From JAADJA01 sp963840975 (GTDB lineage: Bacteria > Bacteroidota > Bacteroidia > Bacteroidales > JAADJA01), in contig CAWJBC010000021.1 of the NCBI GenBank assembly GCA_963840975.1, forward strand, positions 372,001-436,000: DNA of 64,000 bases, read 5' to 3'. The notes under the pieces were generated by a model. That model was not told the DNA's origin, did no database searches, and saw nothing but the letters and a program-made list of their open reading frames with translations. Position numbers and translations under genes: made by a program. Shown here in pieces: positions 17,986 through 26,532 of this stretch (its first letter is position 1; each line of letters opens with the position of its first letter).

Positions 17986-19413
17986 TTATCTTTTTTTAAA
18001 AATAGAAACAATAAAATAAGTGATAGCCGAAGCACTGATACCAAAAATATTTGCATCAAGTTCAAACGGCAAATTAATTTCAGATATTATTAAGGCTACG
18101 GTTGTTGTTCCGCCAATAATCATAGCAAAAGTAGCAGCCAGTGCATTTGGTTTTTTACTGTAAAGCGCTGCAAGAACAGGAATAAATAAACCGGAAACCA
18201 TAAAAGCATAGGAATAAAGCATCAATTCGAGCACATTGGTCATTGATGAAGCTAACAACAATGATAAAATACCGAGGGTAATCGTAATTATCTGTGAAAC
18301 TCTTAATTGTGATTTCCTACCAGGATTTAACTTAAAAAGTTTGCTTATAATATCAACCTGGACATTCCCTGACGCTGCCATAAGGCAACTATCCGCAGTT
18401 GAAAGAATGGCTGAAAAATAAGCTGACAACATCAAACCCATCAGTCCTGCTGGTAAAACCGTATTTAATAAAACGGGGAGTCCCATTTCTGGATCAATTG
18501 CCGAACCGATGGAGTAACCAAGTTCGGCAAACATTCCATTTTCATAGGCGACACGAGCAAACATGCCAAGCGTAACACCCATAAAAGCCATCAGGGGATA
18601 TTCAAATAAACCGGCAATAAACCAGGCTTTTTTTGCTTGTTTTTCATTCTTTGAGGCATATATTCTTTGATATAGGGTCATGCCGACAAACCAGATAGGT
18701 ATGATGGTCACTCCCCAATCAAGAAGTTGTTGCCAAGAAACGTTGGTCAGGCGGAGAAATTCAGATCCCAGGGTAGCTTTTATCGCCTCCATTCCTCCAA
18801 TAGCTATATAAGAAACAGGAATACCGATGAAAATCAGTCCCGACATGAGGATGATCCATTGAATAGTATCTGTGTAAATGACTGCTTTTAAACCTCCGAT
18901 ACCTGTGTATATAACAGCTACAGCACCCATGATAATAAGGGCTGTTTCAAGGTTTATTTCCGTAAAAGTAGCTGAAGCCAGTTTTGCTCCTGCCAATAGT
19001 TGTGAGCTTGTAAAGCCTATGTATCCGATTGCAGAAATGATCCCTGCTATAAGGGCGACCCTGTGGTTATAAAAATGTTCAAATACCTGAGGGAAAGTAA
19101 AAAACTTATGACTTCCTGAGAGTTTGGTGATAACCGGAATTAAAAGGACTGCGCTTAGCCAGGCTCCAACCAACCCGGTAAACAACATCCAGGAGCCTGC
19201 AATACCAATCGTGAAGCCAAGCCCACCCAATCCGATAGAAAATCCTCCACCTACATCAGTTGCAACAACAGACAGACCGATGTGCCAGCTTCCAAGTGAT
19301 CTTCCTCCGACATAATAATCTTCAACATTTTTGTTTTTTATAAAAAAATAGATTCCAACCCCCAACATTGCGGCGATATAGACGACAAAAACAATAATAT
19401 CAACTAAACTCAT
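17986..19413 (-). CDS. Sodium:solute symporter (SSF family)
   Basis: A 475-residue integral membrane protein with about 13 hydrophobic segments. The N-terminal signature NVEDYYVGGRSLGSWHIGLSVVAT, the core STDVGGG-like region VATDVGGGFSIG, and STADSCLMAASGN (the SSF sodium-site region) are all present. It should import an organic solute with sodium. It is the first gene of the operon ending in two racemase-fold proteins and abuts the M20 gene, so an N-acyl or free amino acid is the simplest guess for cargo. The family call is firm; the substrate is inferred from neighbours only. Confidence 0.93.
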   Translation of the reverse strand: MSLVDIIVFVVYIAAMLGVGIYFFIKNKNVEDYYVGGRSLGSWHIGLSVVATDVGGGFSIGLGGLGFTIGIAGSWMLFTGLVGAWLSAVLLIPVITKLSGSHKFFTFPQVFEHFYNHRVALIAGIISAIGYIGFTSSQLLAGAKLASATFTEINLETALIIMGAVAVIYTGIGGLKAVIYTDTIQWIILMSGLIFIGIPVSYIAIGGMEAIKATLGSEFLRLTNVSWQQLLDWGVTIIPIWFVGMTLYQRIYASKNEKQAKKAWFIAGLFEYPLMAFMGVTLGMFARVAYENGMFAELGYSIGSAIDPEMGLPVLLNTVLPAGLMGLMLSAYFSAILSTADSCLMAASGNVQVDIISKLFKLNPGRKSQLRVSQIITITLGILSLLLASSMTNVLELMLYSYAFMVSGLFIPVLAALYSKKPNALAATFAMIIGGTTTVALIISEINLPFELDANIFGISASAITYFIVSIFKKR

Positions 19414-19487
19414 AATTTAATAAAAGGGAAGTGAGTGGCTGTGAAAACTTCCACCATATTGTATTTAATTTTTGGAATGGGAAAAAA

Positions 19488-19937
19488 TTAATTTGCCGGC
19501 TGCTGAAGGCGCATTTCGATATACTTGTTAGTAAAGCCGTATTTTTTATAAAGAAACCTTGCGGGATTATCCGGTTCAACATGCAAGGCAATGTTTCCAT
19601 GTGCCAGTTGAATTGTTTTCTGCATCAGTTCCTTTCCTATGCCTTTCCCTCTGTGGTCTTTATGGGTTGCAATGTAAACCAGTATGTTTTCGGGAATATA
19701 ACCTTTCATCCCGGTTTGATTTACCACTACAACACCGGTAATTTCATTGTGTTGAAGTGAGATAAGTACAAAACCACCAAATGATGAAATTTCCTTTGTG
19801 GCATAATTAATAGCATTTTCTATATCGGAGGGTAAATCTCCGTACTCTTCTAAATGGTTGTGCAAAAATTCAACTATTTCAGCTTTTTTATTAATGCTTA
19901 ATTTGTTTGTTGGTGTAAACAACTTTGTTTCAATCAT
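19488..19937 (-). CDS. GNAT family N-acetyltransferase
   Basis: A 149-residue GNAT protein using the ATG at 19937; a TTG four codons upstream is less likely. ITGVVVVNQTG forms strand 4, and ENILVYIATHKDHRGKGIGKELM is split across motif A with the acetyl-CoA-binding HRGKGIG. The chain continues to ARFLYKKYGFTNKYIEMRL, the usual motif B ending. It lies 75 bases upstream of the symporter operon in the same direction, and may or may not be part of it. The acceptor is unknown. Confidence 0.88.
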   Translation of the reverse strand: MIETKLFTPTNKLSINKKAEIVEFLHNHLEEYGDLPSDIENAINYATKEISSFGGFVLISLQHNEITGVVVVNQTGMKGYIPENILVYIATHKDHRGKGIGKELMQKTIQLAHGNIALHVEPDNPARFLYKKYGFTNKYIEMRLQQPAN

Positions 19938-20287
19938 AAAAAACTCCAATTTTATAAATTAATATGGCATAAATAAGGGAAAAATAATTTAGAAATGCAA
20001 GTTTTTTTAAAAAAGCAAGTTTGGTTTGATGCCATAATCCTCAATTATTTTCTCTTTGCTTTCCTTTTCTGCAAGGATATTTTTTTAAAAACATTCAAAG
20101 GAGAAAGCCTGTTTTTGCTTTTTACTGGTTTTCACCCCAACATGAATCTAAAATCTGATGTCTAATATCTTTTATTCACCTCCGCCTCATCCTTAGCCTT
20201 CGCCTATTTTCCAAACTATCTCAACAATCCACCATCCAATCCACCCTCTTTAAATTATTCTTAATTTTGAAGACTTAATTAAACAGT
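19938..20287. other. Gap between divergent acetyltransferase and sirtuin genes
   Basis: No gene is visible. The right half is strongly pyrimidine-rich on the plus strand (runs of CCACC, CCTC and CATCC around 20170-20255). TAATTTTG at 20262-20269 fits the -7 consensus, but no TTG stands at the usual distance, so a sirtuin promoter is only suggested. Confidence 0.4.
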
Positions 20288-21040
20288 ATGGATGAAGCTC
20301 AAATGAACAAGGCTGCTGAAGTGTTAAAGAAGGCGCAATATGTCATAGCATTTACCGGTGCAGGTGTTTCAGTGGAAAGTGGTATTCCACCCTTCCGTGG
20401 CGAAGATGGTATTTGGAGCAAATACGATCCGATGACCCTTGAATTGGGTTACTTCTTTGAGCACCCGCTTAAATCGTGGAAGGTGATCAGAGAATTGTTT
20501 TACAATTTTTTTGATGATGCCCAGGCAAACAAAGCCCACCTTGCCCTTGCCCTTTTTGAGGAAAAGGGATTACTCAAAAGTGTGATCACCCAAAACATTG
20601 ATAACCTCCATCAGCAGGCGGGCAGCAGGACAGTTTATGAATTTCATGGAAACTCACAAAAGCTTTTCTGCACCAAATGCCATACTGAATATTCAACTGA
20701 TTATATTGATTTTGATCATCTTCCTCCCCTCTGCGGTGCGTGCAGCGGGCTTATCAAACCGGGATTTATTTTTTTCGGTGAAAACATACCAGTGGAAGTT
20801 TACCAAAATTCTGTTAAAGCCGCTGAAAAAGCGGATGTGGTAATAGTGATCGGCTCAACCGGTGAGGTGATGCCTGCTGCACAAATGCCGTATTTAGCAA
20901 AACAGAACGGTGCGGTCGTTATCGAGGTGAACACAGAACCTTCGAAATTTACCCATTCCGTCACTGATATTTATCTGGAAGGAAAAGCCACTGAAGTAAT
21001 GAAAAAACTTTACTTTGCCGTTTTCGGCGAGGAATTGTAA
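20288..21040 (+). CDS. NAD-dependent protein deacylase (sirtuin)
   Basis: A 250-residue Sir2-family enzyme that removes acyl groups from lysine with NAD consumption. Motifs in order are AFTGAGVSVESGIPPFRG, TQNIDNLHQQAG, catalytic His in YEFHGN, a zinc site of two CxxC pairs (CTKC and CGAC), then PGFIFFGENIP and VIGSTGEVMPAA. The last motifs usually read PxVVxFGE and GTSxxVxPA, so the class is slightly divergent. No specificity residues for desuccinylation (Tyr-Arg pair) were identified with confidence. It appears to be a single-gene unit. Confidence 0.92.
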   Translation: MDEAQMNKAAEVLKKAQYVIAFTGAGVSVESGIPPFRGEDGIWSKYDPMTLELGYFFEHPLKSWKVIRELFYNFFDDAQANKAHLALALFEEKGLLKSVITQNIDNLHQQAGSRTVYEFHGNSQKLFCTKCHTEYSTDYIDFDHLPPLCGACSGLIKPGFIFFGENIPVEVYQNSVKAAEKADVVIVIGSTGEVMPAAQMPYLAKQNGAVVIEVNTEPSKFTHSVTDIYLEGKATEVMKKLYFAVFGEEL

Positions 21041-21090
21041 TAGTAAAATGAAAAATATAAACCTGGGTTAAAAATCTGGTGCAATCAAAA

Positions 21091-23382
21091 ATGAAATATT
21101 TCAATATCGAATGTTTAATTTTCTGCCTCGTTCTTTGTTTAGGATTTTATAATCTTAAAGCCCAATTGTATTTTGAAGGTACAAAAACAGGTGAGGAGAT
21201 CACTGTAAGGTTTGAAACAAAGCAGGTTTTCAGGTTTCCGTGGGCTGGCGGAATGAATTCGTGCCAGTTTGGTGAGATTGACCTGAACATGGATGGTAAA
21301 AACGACTTGTTTGTTTTTGATCGTCATGGTGATCGTATTATGACTTTTACAAACAATGGAACTTCGGGTGAGGTTGATTATGATTATGCCCCCGAATACA
21401 TAAATAAATTCCCTGAAATGAATGACTGGGCGATTTTAGCCGATTACAATATGGACGGGAAACCCGATATTTTTACTCTCGCTCATGGATTGCCCGGTAT
21501 CCTTGTTTACAGGAACACATCCGTTTTAGAACTTGAATTTGAGCTTGAAGTATATCCCTATCTTACTTCTTTTCAAGGTGGAGGATATGTGAATATTCTT
21601 GTGACGGATGTGGATTATCCTGCAATTTCAGATATTGATGGTGATGGTGACCTTGACATTCTCACTTTTTGGGGATTGGGTTCATTTGTTGAATTGCATA
21701 AAAACCAGTCCATTGAAAAATATGGGACACCTGATTCGCTGGATTTCATGAAGACTTCTAACTGCTGGGGGCGATTTGCAGAGAATGATGAGGGGAATAC
21801 CATATACCTTGATACCTGCATTGGTACGGGATTTTATGGAGATTTAAAGTCCCGTCATACCGGTTCCACTTTTCTGTTGATTGATTTGGATAATGATATG
21901 GATAAAGATTTGCTGCTTGGCGATGTGGATTATCCAAATTTAATTCAGTTAGTAAATGGGGGCACTCCCGACTCTGCTTTCATGGAGAGTATTGATACTC
22001 TTTTCCCATCTTACGATAAACCTGTAAACCTTTTTTCGATGCCATGTGCCGCCTACATTGATATTAATAACGACCAAATAAACGACTTGATTTTATCACC
22101 GTTTGATCCCGGACTAACTACTTCCCAGAATCAGCGGAGTGTTTGGCTCTATCTCAATCAGGGTGGAAATGCAATGCCTGAGTTTCATTTTGAAACCAAT
22201 AATTTTTTACAAAACGAAATGATTGATGTCGGTTCAGGTGCTTATCCTGTTTTAGCCGACTTCGACGGCGACGGGCTGGTGGATTTGTTCATTTCCAATT
22301 ATGGTGATTATATTTACTCAACTTATGGTTCTGGAAACATTCTTCAATCGGTGTATTGGTCTAATGTTACCCTTTTCAGAAATACCGGATCAGCTAATCA
22401 ACCGGCTTTCAGCAGGATTACACATAATTTTGCAAACCTTCAGGAATATCATTTGAAGGGAATTTATCTGACATTTGGAGATATTGATGGCGATCAGGAT
22501 GAAGATATGGTGTTAGGGCATAGTGAAGGGAATTTATGGTTTTTCGAAAATACAGCAGGGCAGGGGCAACCAATGAATTTTATTCAACCTGTTCAATTGT
22601 TTCAGGATATTGATGTCGGTGCTTTCAGTACACCGCAATTATTCGATCTCAATGCCGATGCGCTTACCGACCTTATCATAGGGGAGGAGAATGGTAATTT
22701 GAACTATTATCAGAATACAGGATCAGTTTACAATCCTGTTTTTACATTTATTACTGATAGCCTGGGAAAAGTGAATGTGACAAACTATCAGCTTTCTTAC
22801 ACCGGATACAGCACACCCTGTTTTTTTAAAGACATTCAAAATAAAACCTGTTTACTGGTAGGATCGGAGCAGGGAAAGGTTTTTTACTACAAAAATATTG
22901 ATGATAATCTGGGTGGTGAATTTGTGGAAAATGACTCACTGTATCTGCTGATCAATAATCAAACTTTCGAAATGCAGAATGGAATTCGTACAGGGGCTGC
23001 TATACGCGATTTGAATAACGATGACTATTTCGATCTGTTGGTTGGGAATTATTCCGGCGGGATCAATCTTTATTCAGGAATTGAAGCACCACCGGCTAAT
23101 GGGATTAATTTTAAAAAACCGGCTGAAGTAAATGTTACAGTTTTCCCTAATCCTGCCAAGGAAAGCCTGCAGATCAAAATTCAAACTCTTTTACCTAATG
23201 AAAAGGTTGAAATATTTCTATATAACCTTCTGTCGGAACAAATTTTCTGTAAGTCGTTTGAAGCAGGACAGCAAATTTCGGTTCCAGTGCAAGATTTGCC
23301 ATCCGGACTGTATTTATTAAGGGTTCAGTTTTTCCCTAACATCCCAAATTGTCTTTATAAAAAAGTAATGATTATCCGATAA
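21091..23382 (+). CDS. Secreted FG-GAP/VCBS-repeat protein with T9SS sorting domain
   Basis: About 763 residues from the ATG at 21091; a GTG four codons upstream is also open. A Sec signal peptide ends near NLKAQ. The body holds repeated Asp-rich calcium-binding turns of the FG-GAP/VCBS type (DLNMDGKNDLF, DYNMDGKPDIF, DIDGDGDLDIL, DFDGDGLVDLF, DIDGDQDEDMV, DLNADALTDLI, DLNNDDYFDLL), which suggests a beta-propeller. The last 75 residues (VTVFPNPAKESLQI to KKVMIIR) form a type A type IX secretion C-terminal domain. It should be exported, anchored or released at the cell surface. Ligand unknown. Confidence 0.88.
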   Translation: MKYFNIECLIFCLVLCLGFYNLKAQLYFEGTKTGEEITVRFETKQVFRFPWAGGMNSCQFGEIDLNMDGKNDLFVFDRHGDRIMTFTNNGTSGEVDYDYAPEYINKFPEMNDWAILADYNMDGKPDIFTLAHGLPGILVYRNTSVLELEFELEVYPYLTSFQGGGYVNILVTDVDYPAISDIDGDGDLDILTFWGLGSFVELHKNQSIEKYGTPDSLDFMKTSNCWGRFAENDEGNTIYLDTCIGTGFYGDLKSRHTGSTFLLIDLDNDMDKDLLLGDVDYPNLIQLVNGGTPDSAFMESIDTLFPSYDKPVNLFSMPCAAYIDINNDQINDLILSPFDPGLTTSQNQRSVWLYLNQGGNAMPEFHFETNNFLQNEMIDVGSGAYPVLADFDGDGLVDLFISNYGDYIYSTYGSGNILQSVYWSNVTLFRNTGSANQPAFSRITHNFANLQEYHLKGIYLTFGDIDGDQDEDMVLGHSEGNLWFFENTAGQGQPMNFIQPVQLFQDIDVGAFSTPQLFDLNADALTDLIIGEENGNLNYYQNTGSVYNPVFTFITDSLGKVNVTNYQLSYTGYSTPCFFKDIQNKTCLLVGSEQGKVFYYKNIDDNLGGEFVENDSLYLLINNQTFEMQNGIRTGAAIRDLNNDDYFDLLVGNYSGGINLYSGIEAPPANGINFKKPAEVNVTVFPNPAKESLQIKIQTLLPNEKVEIFLYNLLSEQIFCKSFEAGQQISVPVQDLPSGLYLLRVQFFPNIPNCLYKKVMIIR

Positions 23383-23556
23383 GAATTTTAAATTCGAGTC
23401 ATTTAGCGATTTAAAAAGAGAAAGGGGCTCACATTCATTTCTTGAAGATAATTAAAATGCTTAAATAATTTTTGCAATAAAAAGCGCACTGTTATAAAAT
23501 ATCGGGAGTTGATTTTGGAAATAATTATTGCCCGATGAAAATGAAATAATAGGCTT

Positions 23557-23705
23557 GAGATTCTTCACTTCACTTCGTTCCGTTCAGAATGACAAAGTAT
23601 TTTATTTTAGGAAGGGGGCTTGCAGGCGGCGGAGCCGCCTGCAAGCCCCCTTCCCCCAAAACATCTACAACGTTATTGTCATTCTGAGCGTTAGTGAAGA
23701 ATCTC
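23557..23705. repeat. Nested palindromic element with 45-bp perfect hairpin
   Basis: The 13-base ends GAGATTCTTCACT (23557-23569) and AGTGAAGAATCTC (23693-23705) are perfect inverted repeats. Inside them, CAGAATGAC and GTCATTCTG form a second inverted pair. At the centre is a perfect GC-rich hairpin (23610-23654) with 21-bp arms and a GGA loop. No protein is convincingly coded. The structure resembles REP/MITE-like elements of Bacteroidota intergenic DNA, and may also act as a strong terminator for the T9SS cargo gene. Confidence 0.75.
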
Positions 23706-23764
23706 TAAATTATACCGAATCGGAACAGGTTAGCGAATTTTCCTTTGTTGTTCCTCTCGGTTTA

Positions 23765-23815
23765 ACTCATTCTAGGCAGTACCGAAGTTTAGGTACTTTA
23801 GTGCCAGGAATGAGT
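23765..23815. repeat. 51-bp imperfect inverted repeat
   Basis: The outer arms ACTCATTC and GAATGAGT are perfect. Inner arms continue with TAGGCA/TGCCA and GTACC/GGTAC, with short bulges. It sits 60 bases from the nested palindrome and could be a separate REP-like unit. Confidence 0.55.
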
Positions 23816-23905
23816 ATAAATCGGGCAACCATGTATGGAATTAATTAATGGTAAGTAATCAGTATACTATTTACAATGAGATTACGCCTGTCGCAGTAAC
23901 GGAAA

Positions 23906-24094
23906 GGGGTATAAAGGGTATAATGGAATAGAGGAAATACAGGGTTTTAGTTTAACATTTAAAATTTATACTTCCCAACCAGATTGCTTAAACCGTAACA
24001 CTTATTCCCTTTATACCTTTATTTCCTCTATACCAGTTAAAAGATTCTTTATCCAGTAAATATAAGATTGTCAGCAAACTGATTAGTCACAATT
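23906..24094. repeat. Dispersed ~185-bp noncoding repeat, copy A
   Basis: This stretch is the reverse complement of 33411-33590 with about 80 percent identity by eye. Shared landmarks include the two GAGGAAAT-containing ends, a central AATCTGGTTGGGAAG block and an outer ATATAAGATTGTCAGC block. Within the copy, segments of the type GTATAGAGGAAATA occur in both orientations, so the core is itself palindromic. A partial extra copy of the GGGGTATAAAGGAAATA motif follows at 24113-24128. No reading frame is conserved. It behaves like a miniature element without a transposase. Confidence 0.72.
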
Positions 24095-24167
24095 AATGTT
24101 GTCAAAATAAAGGGGTATAAAGGAAATAGGAAAATAATTGAAATCAGGGACTTAAAACCTTGAATCC

Positions 24168-24233
24168 AAACCTGTTTCGCCTTCGGCGAGATGAAACTTC
24201 AAACCTGTCTCGCGTTCCGCGAGATGAAACCTT
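24168..24233. repeat. Two tandem 33-bp hairpin units
   Basis: Two units of 33 bases each begin AAACCTGT (24168 and 24201). Each folds into a short hairpin: TTTCGCC/GGCGAGA and TCTCGCG/CGCGAGA, both with a TTC loop. The arms differ by a compensatory C-G to G-C exchange, which supports a structure kept at the DNA or RNA level. It directly abuts the stop codon of the LOG-family gene and could end or protect its transcript. Confidence 0.6.
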
Positions 24234-24951
24234 AGAAGTTCGGCTTTAGTGCGTATTTCTTGTAAAATTCCTCAATTGCATTTACAGCCTCTTCCGGAGT
24301 ATTGACCACCGAAAATATATTCATGTCGTCGGCATTGATATTTTTTTCGGCAACCATAACTTTGGTGATCCAGTCAATCAGTCCTTGCCAATAGTCTTTT
24401 GAAACCAGAATAATAGGGAATCTGACCAATTTATGGGTCTGGATAAGTGTAATAGCTTCGAACAATTCATCCATCGTACCAAAACCACCCGGCAAAACGA
24501 TATATCCCTGCGAGTATTTCATAAACATCACCTTCCTGACAAAGAAATGATTGAAGTTGATGAATTTATCCTGGTCAATGAAAGGATTTGCCATTTGTTC
24601 GAAAGGCAGGTCAATGTTCAATCCTACTGATTTTCCACCTGCAAAGTGTGCGCCCTTATTGGCAGCTTCCATGATACCCGGACCTCCGCCGGTAATGACG
24701 CCAAATCCTTTTTTCGTTAGCAAATAGGCTATCTCCTCTGCTGTTTTATAATACGGATGATTTGGAGTTGTCCTTGCCGATCCAAAGATGGAAACACAGG
24801 GACCGATTTTTGATAGGGTTTCAAAACCATCCACAAATTCTGCCATGATTTTGAATACAGCCCAGGAATCTGTGGTCATTTGTTCGTTCCATGTTTTTTC
24901 CTTGATTGCTTCGCGAATCCTTTCCTCTTCATTCATTCCATTGATGTTCAT
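24232..24951 (-). CDS. LOG family protein (TIGR00730-type Rossmann fold)
   Basis: A 239-residue protein from the ATG at 24951; an open TTG at 25014 would add 21 residues that do not look conserved. It carries CVSIFGSAR, ITGGGPGIMEAANKGA and the family signature PGGFGTMDELFE, with LIQTHKLVRFPIIL following. LOG proteins hydrolyse nucleoside 5'-monophosphates to base and ribose 5-phosphate (plant cytokinin activation; general nucleotide turnover in bacteria). It is cytosolic. It is transcribed toward the repeat cluster and ends in the tandem hairpins. Confidence 0.9.
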   Translation of the reverse strand: MNINGMNEEERIREAIKEKTWNEQMTTDSWAVFKIMAEFVDGFETLSKIGPCVSIFGSARTTPNHPYYKTAEEIAYLLTKKGFGVITGGGPGIMEAANKGAHFAGGKSVGLNIDLPFEQMANPFIDQDKFINFNHFFVRKVMFMKYSQGYIVLPGGFGTMDELFEAITLIQTHKLVRFPIILVSKDYWQGLIDWITKVMVAEKNINADDMNIFSVVNTPEEAVNAIEEFYKKYALKPNF

Positions 24952-25158
24952 ACAATATTCCAAATAGGTTATTAATTGAGTACCTGTGATAAATCTTCCG
25001 AAGATCAGCGGCAAAGTCCGTTTCGGGATTATCTGCTTACGTTAAAACGGACTGCGGAGTTTCTAATGCTCAAAGAAACCCGTCAAAGTTAATCTAATCT
25101 CAAAATTTGAGTCCGACATTTTTAATGAACGATAAAAAATTCAAAATTATATTTTCAC

Positions 25159-25190
25159 TTGAACAAAAACATCTGGGAATTGTATCTTTG
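25159..25190 (+). promoter_or_regulatory. Candidate promoter giving a near-leaderless phosphoesterase mRNA
   Basis: TTG (25159-25161) and TATCTTTG (25183-25190) are separated by 21 bases. The ATG at 25195 is only 4 bases past the -7 element, where transcription would be expected to begin, so the mRNA would have almost no leader unless translation starts further in. Confidence 0.45.
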
Positions 25191-25194
25191 ACCA

Positions 25195-26532
25195 ATGAAG
25201 AAGGTATATTATCTTGTTGTTGCTTCCTTGCTCACTGTTGTTTTGTTTTTTATAGTGAGCCACTATTTTCCTAAGAGCGTAGGTCGTTTTCCGGTTTTTA
25301 TCGTTCTGTTCCTGCTCGACTTGTATCTCTATCTGTCGGTTCGCGCGAAAATAAAATCATTACCCAAATTGTATTCTATTGTAGCTGTTTTTCTTTACTG
25401 GTTGCCTGCTATACTAACCGGTTTGTTGATTTTGGGTTTATTATTCTATTCTTTCGAAAATTGGGGCAAGGGAATAAAAATTTATGTTGTGGGTTTTATT
25501 TTTATCAGTTATTTCTCAAAACTATTACCGATCACCTTTCTGATTATTGACGACCTGCGACGATTATTTCAAAAATTATTTAAAAGGAAAAGTGTTCAAA
25601 AAAGTGATTCAATTGCAGCTATTCCCCGTAATGTGTTTCTGAAGCGATTGGGCCTGATATCCGGTGGAGTGATTTTTTCAGGTTTGTTAGTGGGTATGGT
25701 CAAATGGGTTACTGATTTTAAGGTTTGGCGTGAGCAGGTTCGGCTTCCCGGTTTGCCATTGTCATTTGCAGGATACAGAATTGTGCAGTTCTCCGATATT
25801 CATTTGGGGGGATGGGCTTCAAAAAATGAACTTGAAGAGGCAGTTAAAATAATGAATGATCTGGATCCGGATGTGATATTTTTTACAGGCGACCTTGTGA
25901 ATTACAAAACGGATGAGGCATTTGAGTTTGCTGACATTCTGGCGAAATTATCTGCAAAAGACGGAATATATTGCATATTGGGCAATCACGATTATGGTGA
26001 TTATTCACCCTGGAAAGATCAACAATCGAAGCATGAAAATATGACGATGTTGTACAGGTTTTACGATAAGATGGGATGGAAATTGTTGCGCAATGAGAGT
26101 GATATTGTGAATAGGGAAAATGATGAACTTGCGATTATCGGGGTTGAAAACTGGGGATCATTGGGACGGTTTCAGAAATATGGTGATCTTGAAAAGGCAC
26201 TATCCGACGTCAGGCAGGTTCCGGCTAAAATATTATTGTCGCACGATCCGTCACATTGGGAATTGATAACTTTGAATACCTCCACAACGATTGGTTTAAC
26301 CTTAGCCGGGCATACCCATGGCGCCCAGTTTGGGTTTGAATTTCCGGGGTTCAGGTGGAGTCCGTCACAGTATATTTACAAATACTGGGCAGGATTGTAT
26401 AGCGAATCGAATAAAAAATCGGGCGAAAAACAATATCTTTATGTCAATCGTGGAATAGGGACGATCGGGTATCCTGGTAGGGTTGGAATTTGGCCCGAAA
26501 TAACCCTGATTGAATTACAACCTCAAATCTGA
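25195..26532 (+). CDS. Membrane-anchored metallophosphoesterase (YkuE-like)
   Basis: A 445-residue protein. Three to four hydrophobic segments lie in residues 1-120 and another helix near 152-170. A calcineurin-like domain follows, with the metal ligands in order: FSDIHLGG, FFTGDLVN, LGNHDYGD, LLSHDPSHW and LAGHTHGAQ. The predicted activity is hydrolysis of a phosphomonoester or diester at the membrane; relatives act on UDP-sugar or lipid substrates. It converges with the methyltransferase, overlapping by 10 bases. The specific substrate is unknown. Confidence 0.9.
   Translation: MKKVYYLVVASLLTVVLFFIVSHYFPKSVGRFPVFIVLFLLDLYLYLSVRAKIKSLPKLYSIVAVFLYWLPAILTGLLILGLLFYSFENWGKGIKIYVVGFIFISYFSKLLPITFLIIDDLRRLFQKLFKRKSVQKSDSIAAIPRNVFLKRLGLISGGVIFSGLLVGMVKWVTDFKVWREQVRLPGLPLSFAGYRIVQFSDIHLGGWASKNELEEAVKIMNDLDPDVIFFTGDLVNYKTDEAFEFADILAKLSAKDGIYCILGNHDYGDYSPWKDQQSKHENMTMLYRFYDKMGWKLLRNESDIVNRENDELAIIGVENWGSLGRFQKYGDLEKALSDVRQVPAKILLSHDPSHWELITLNTSTTIGLTLAGHTHGAQFGFEFPGFRWSPSQYIYKYWAGLYSESNKKSGEKQYLYVNRGIGTIGYPGRVGIWPEITLIELQPQI

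Noticed and set aside
23528..23848. Open frame of 106 codons across the palindromic repeats
   Set aside because: It runs through the perfect hairpin and the 51-bp dyad, its translation is Arg/Ser-rich and unstructured, and the frame is explained by GC-rich inverted repeats lacking stops.
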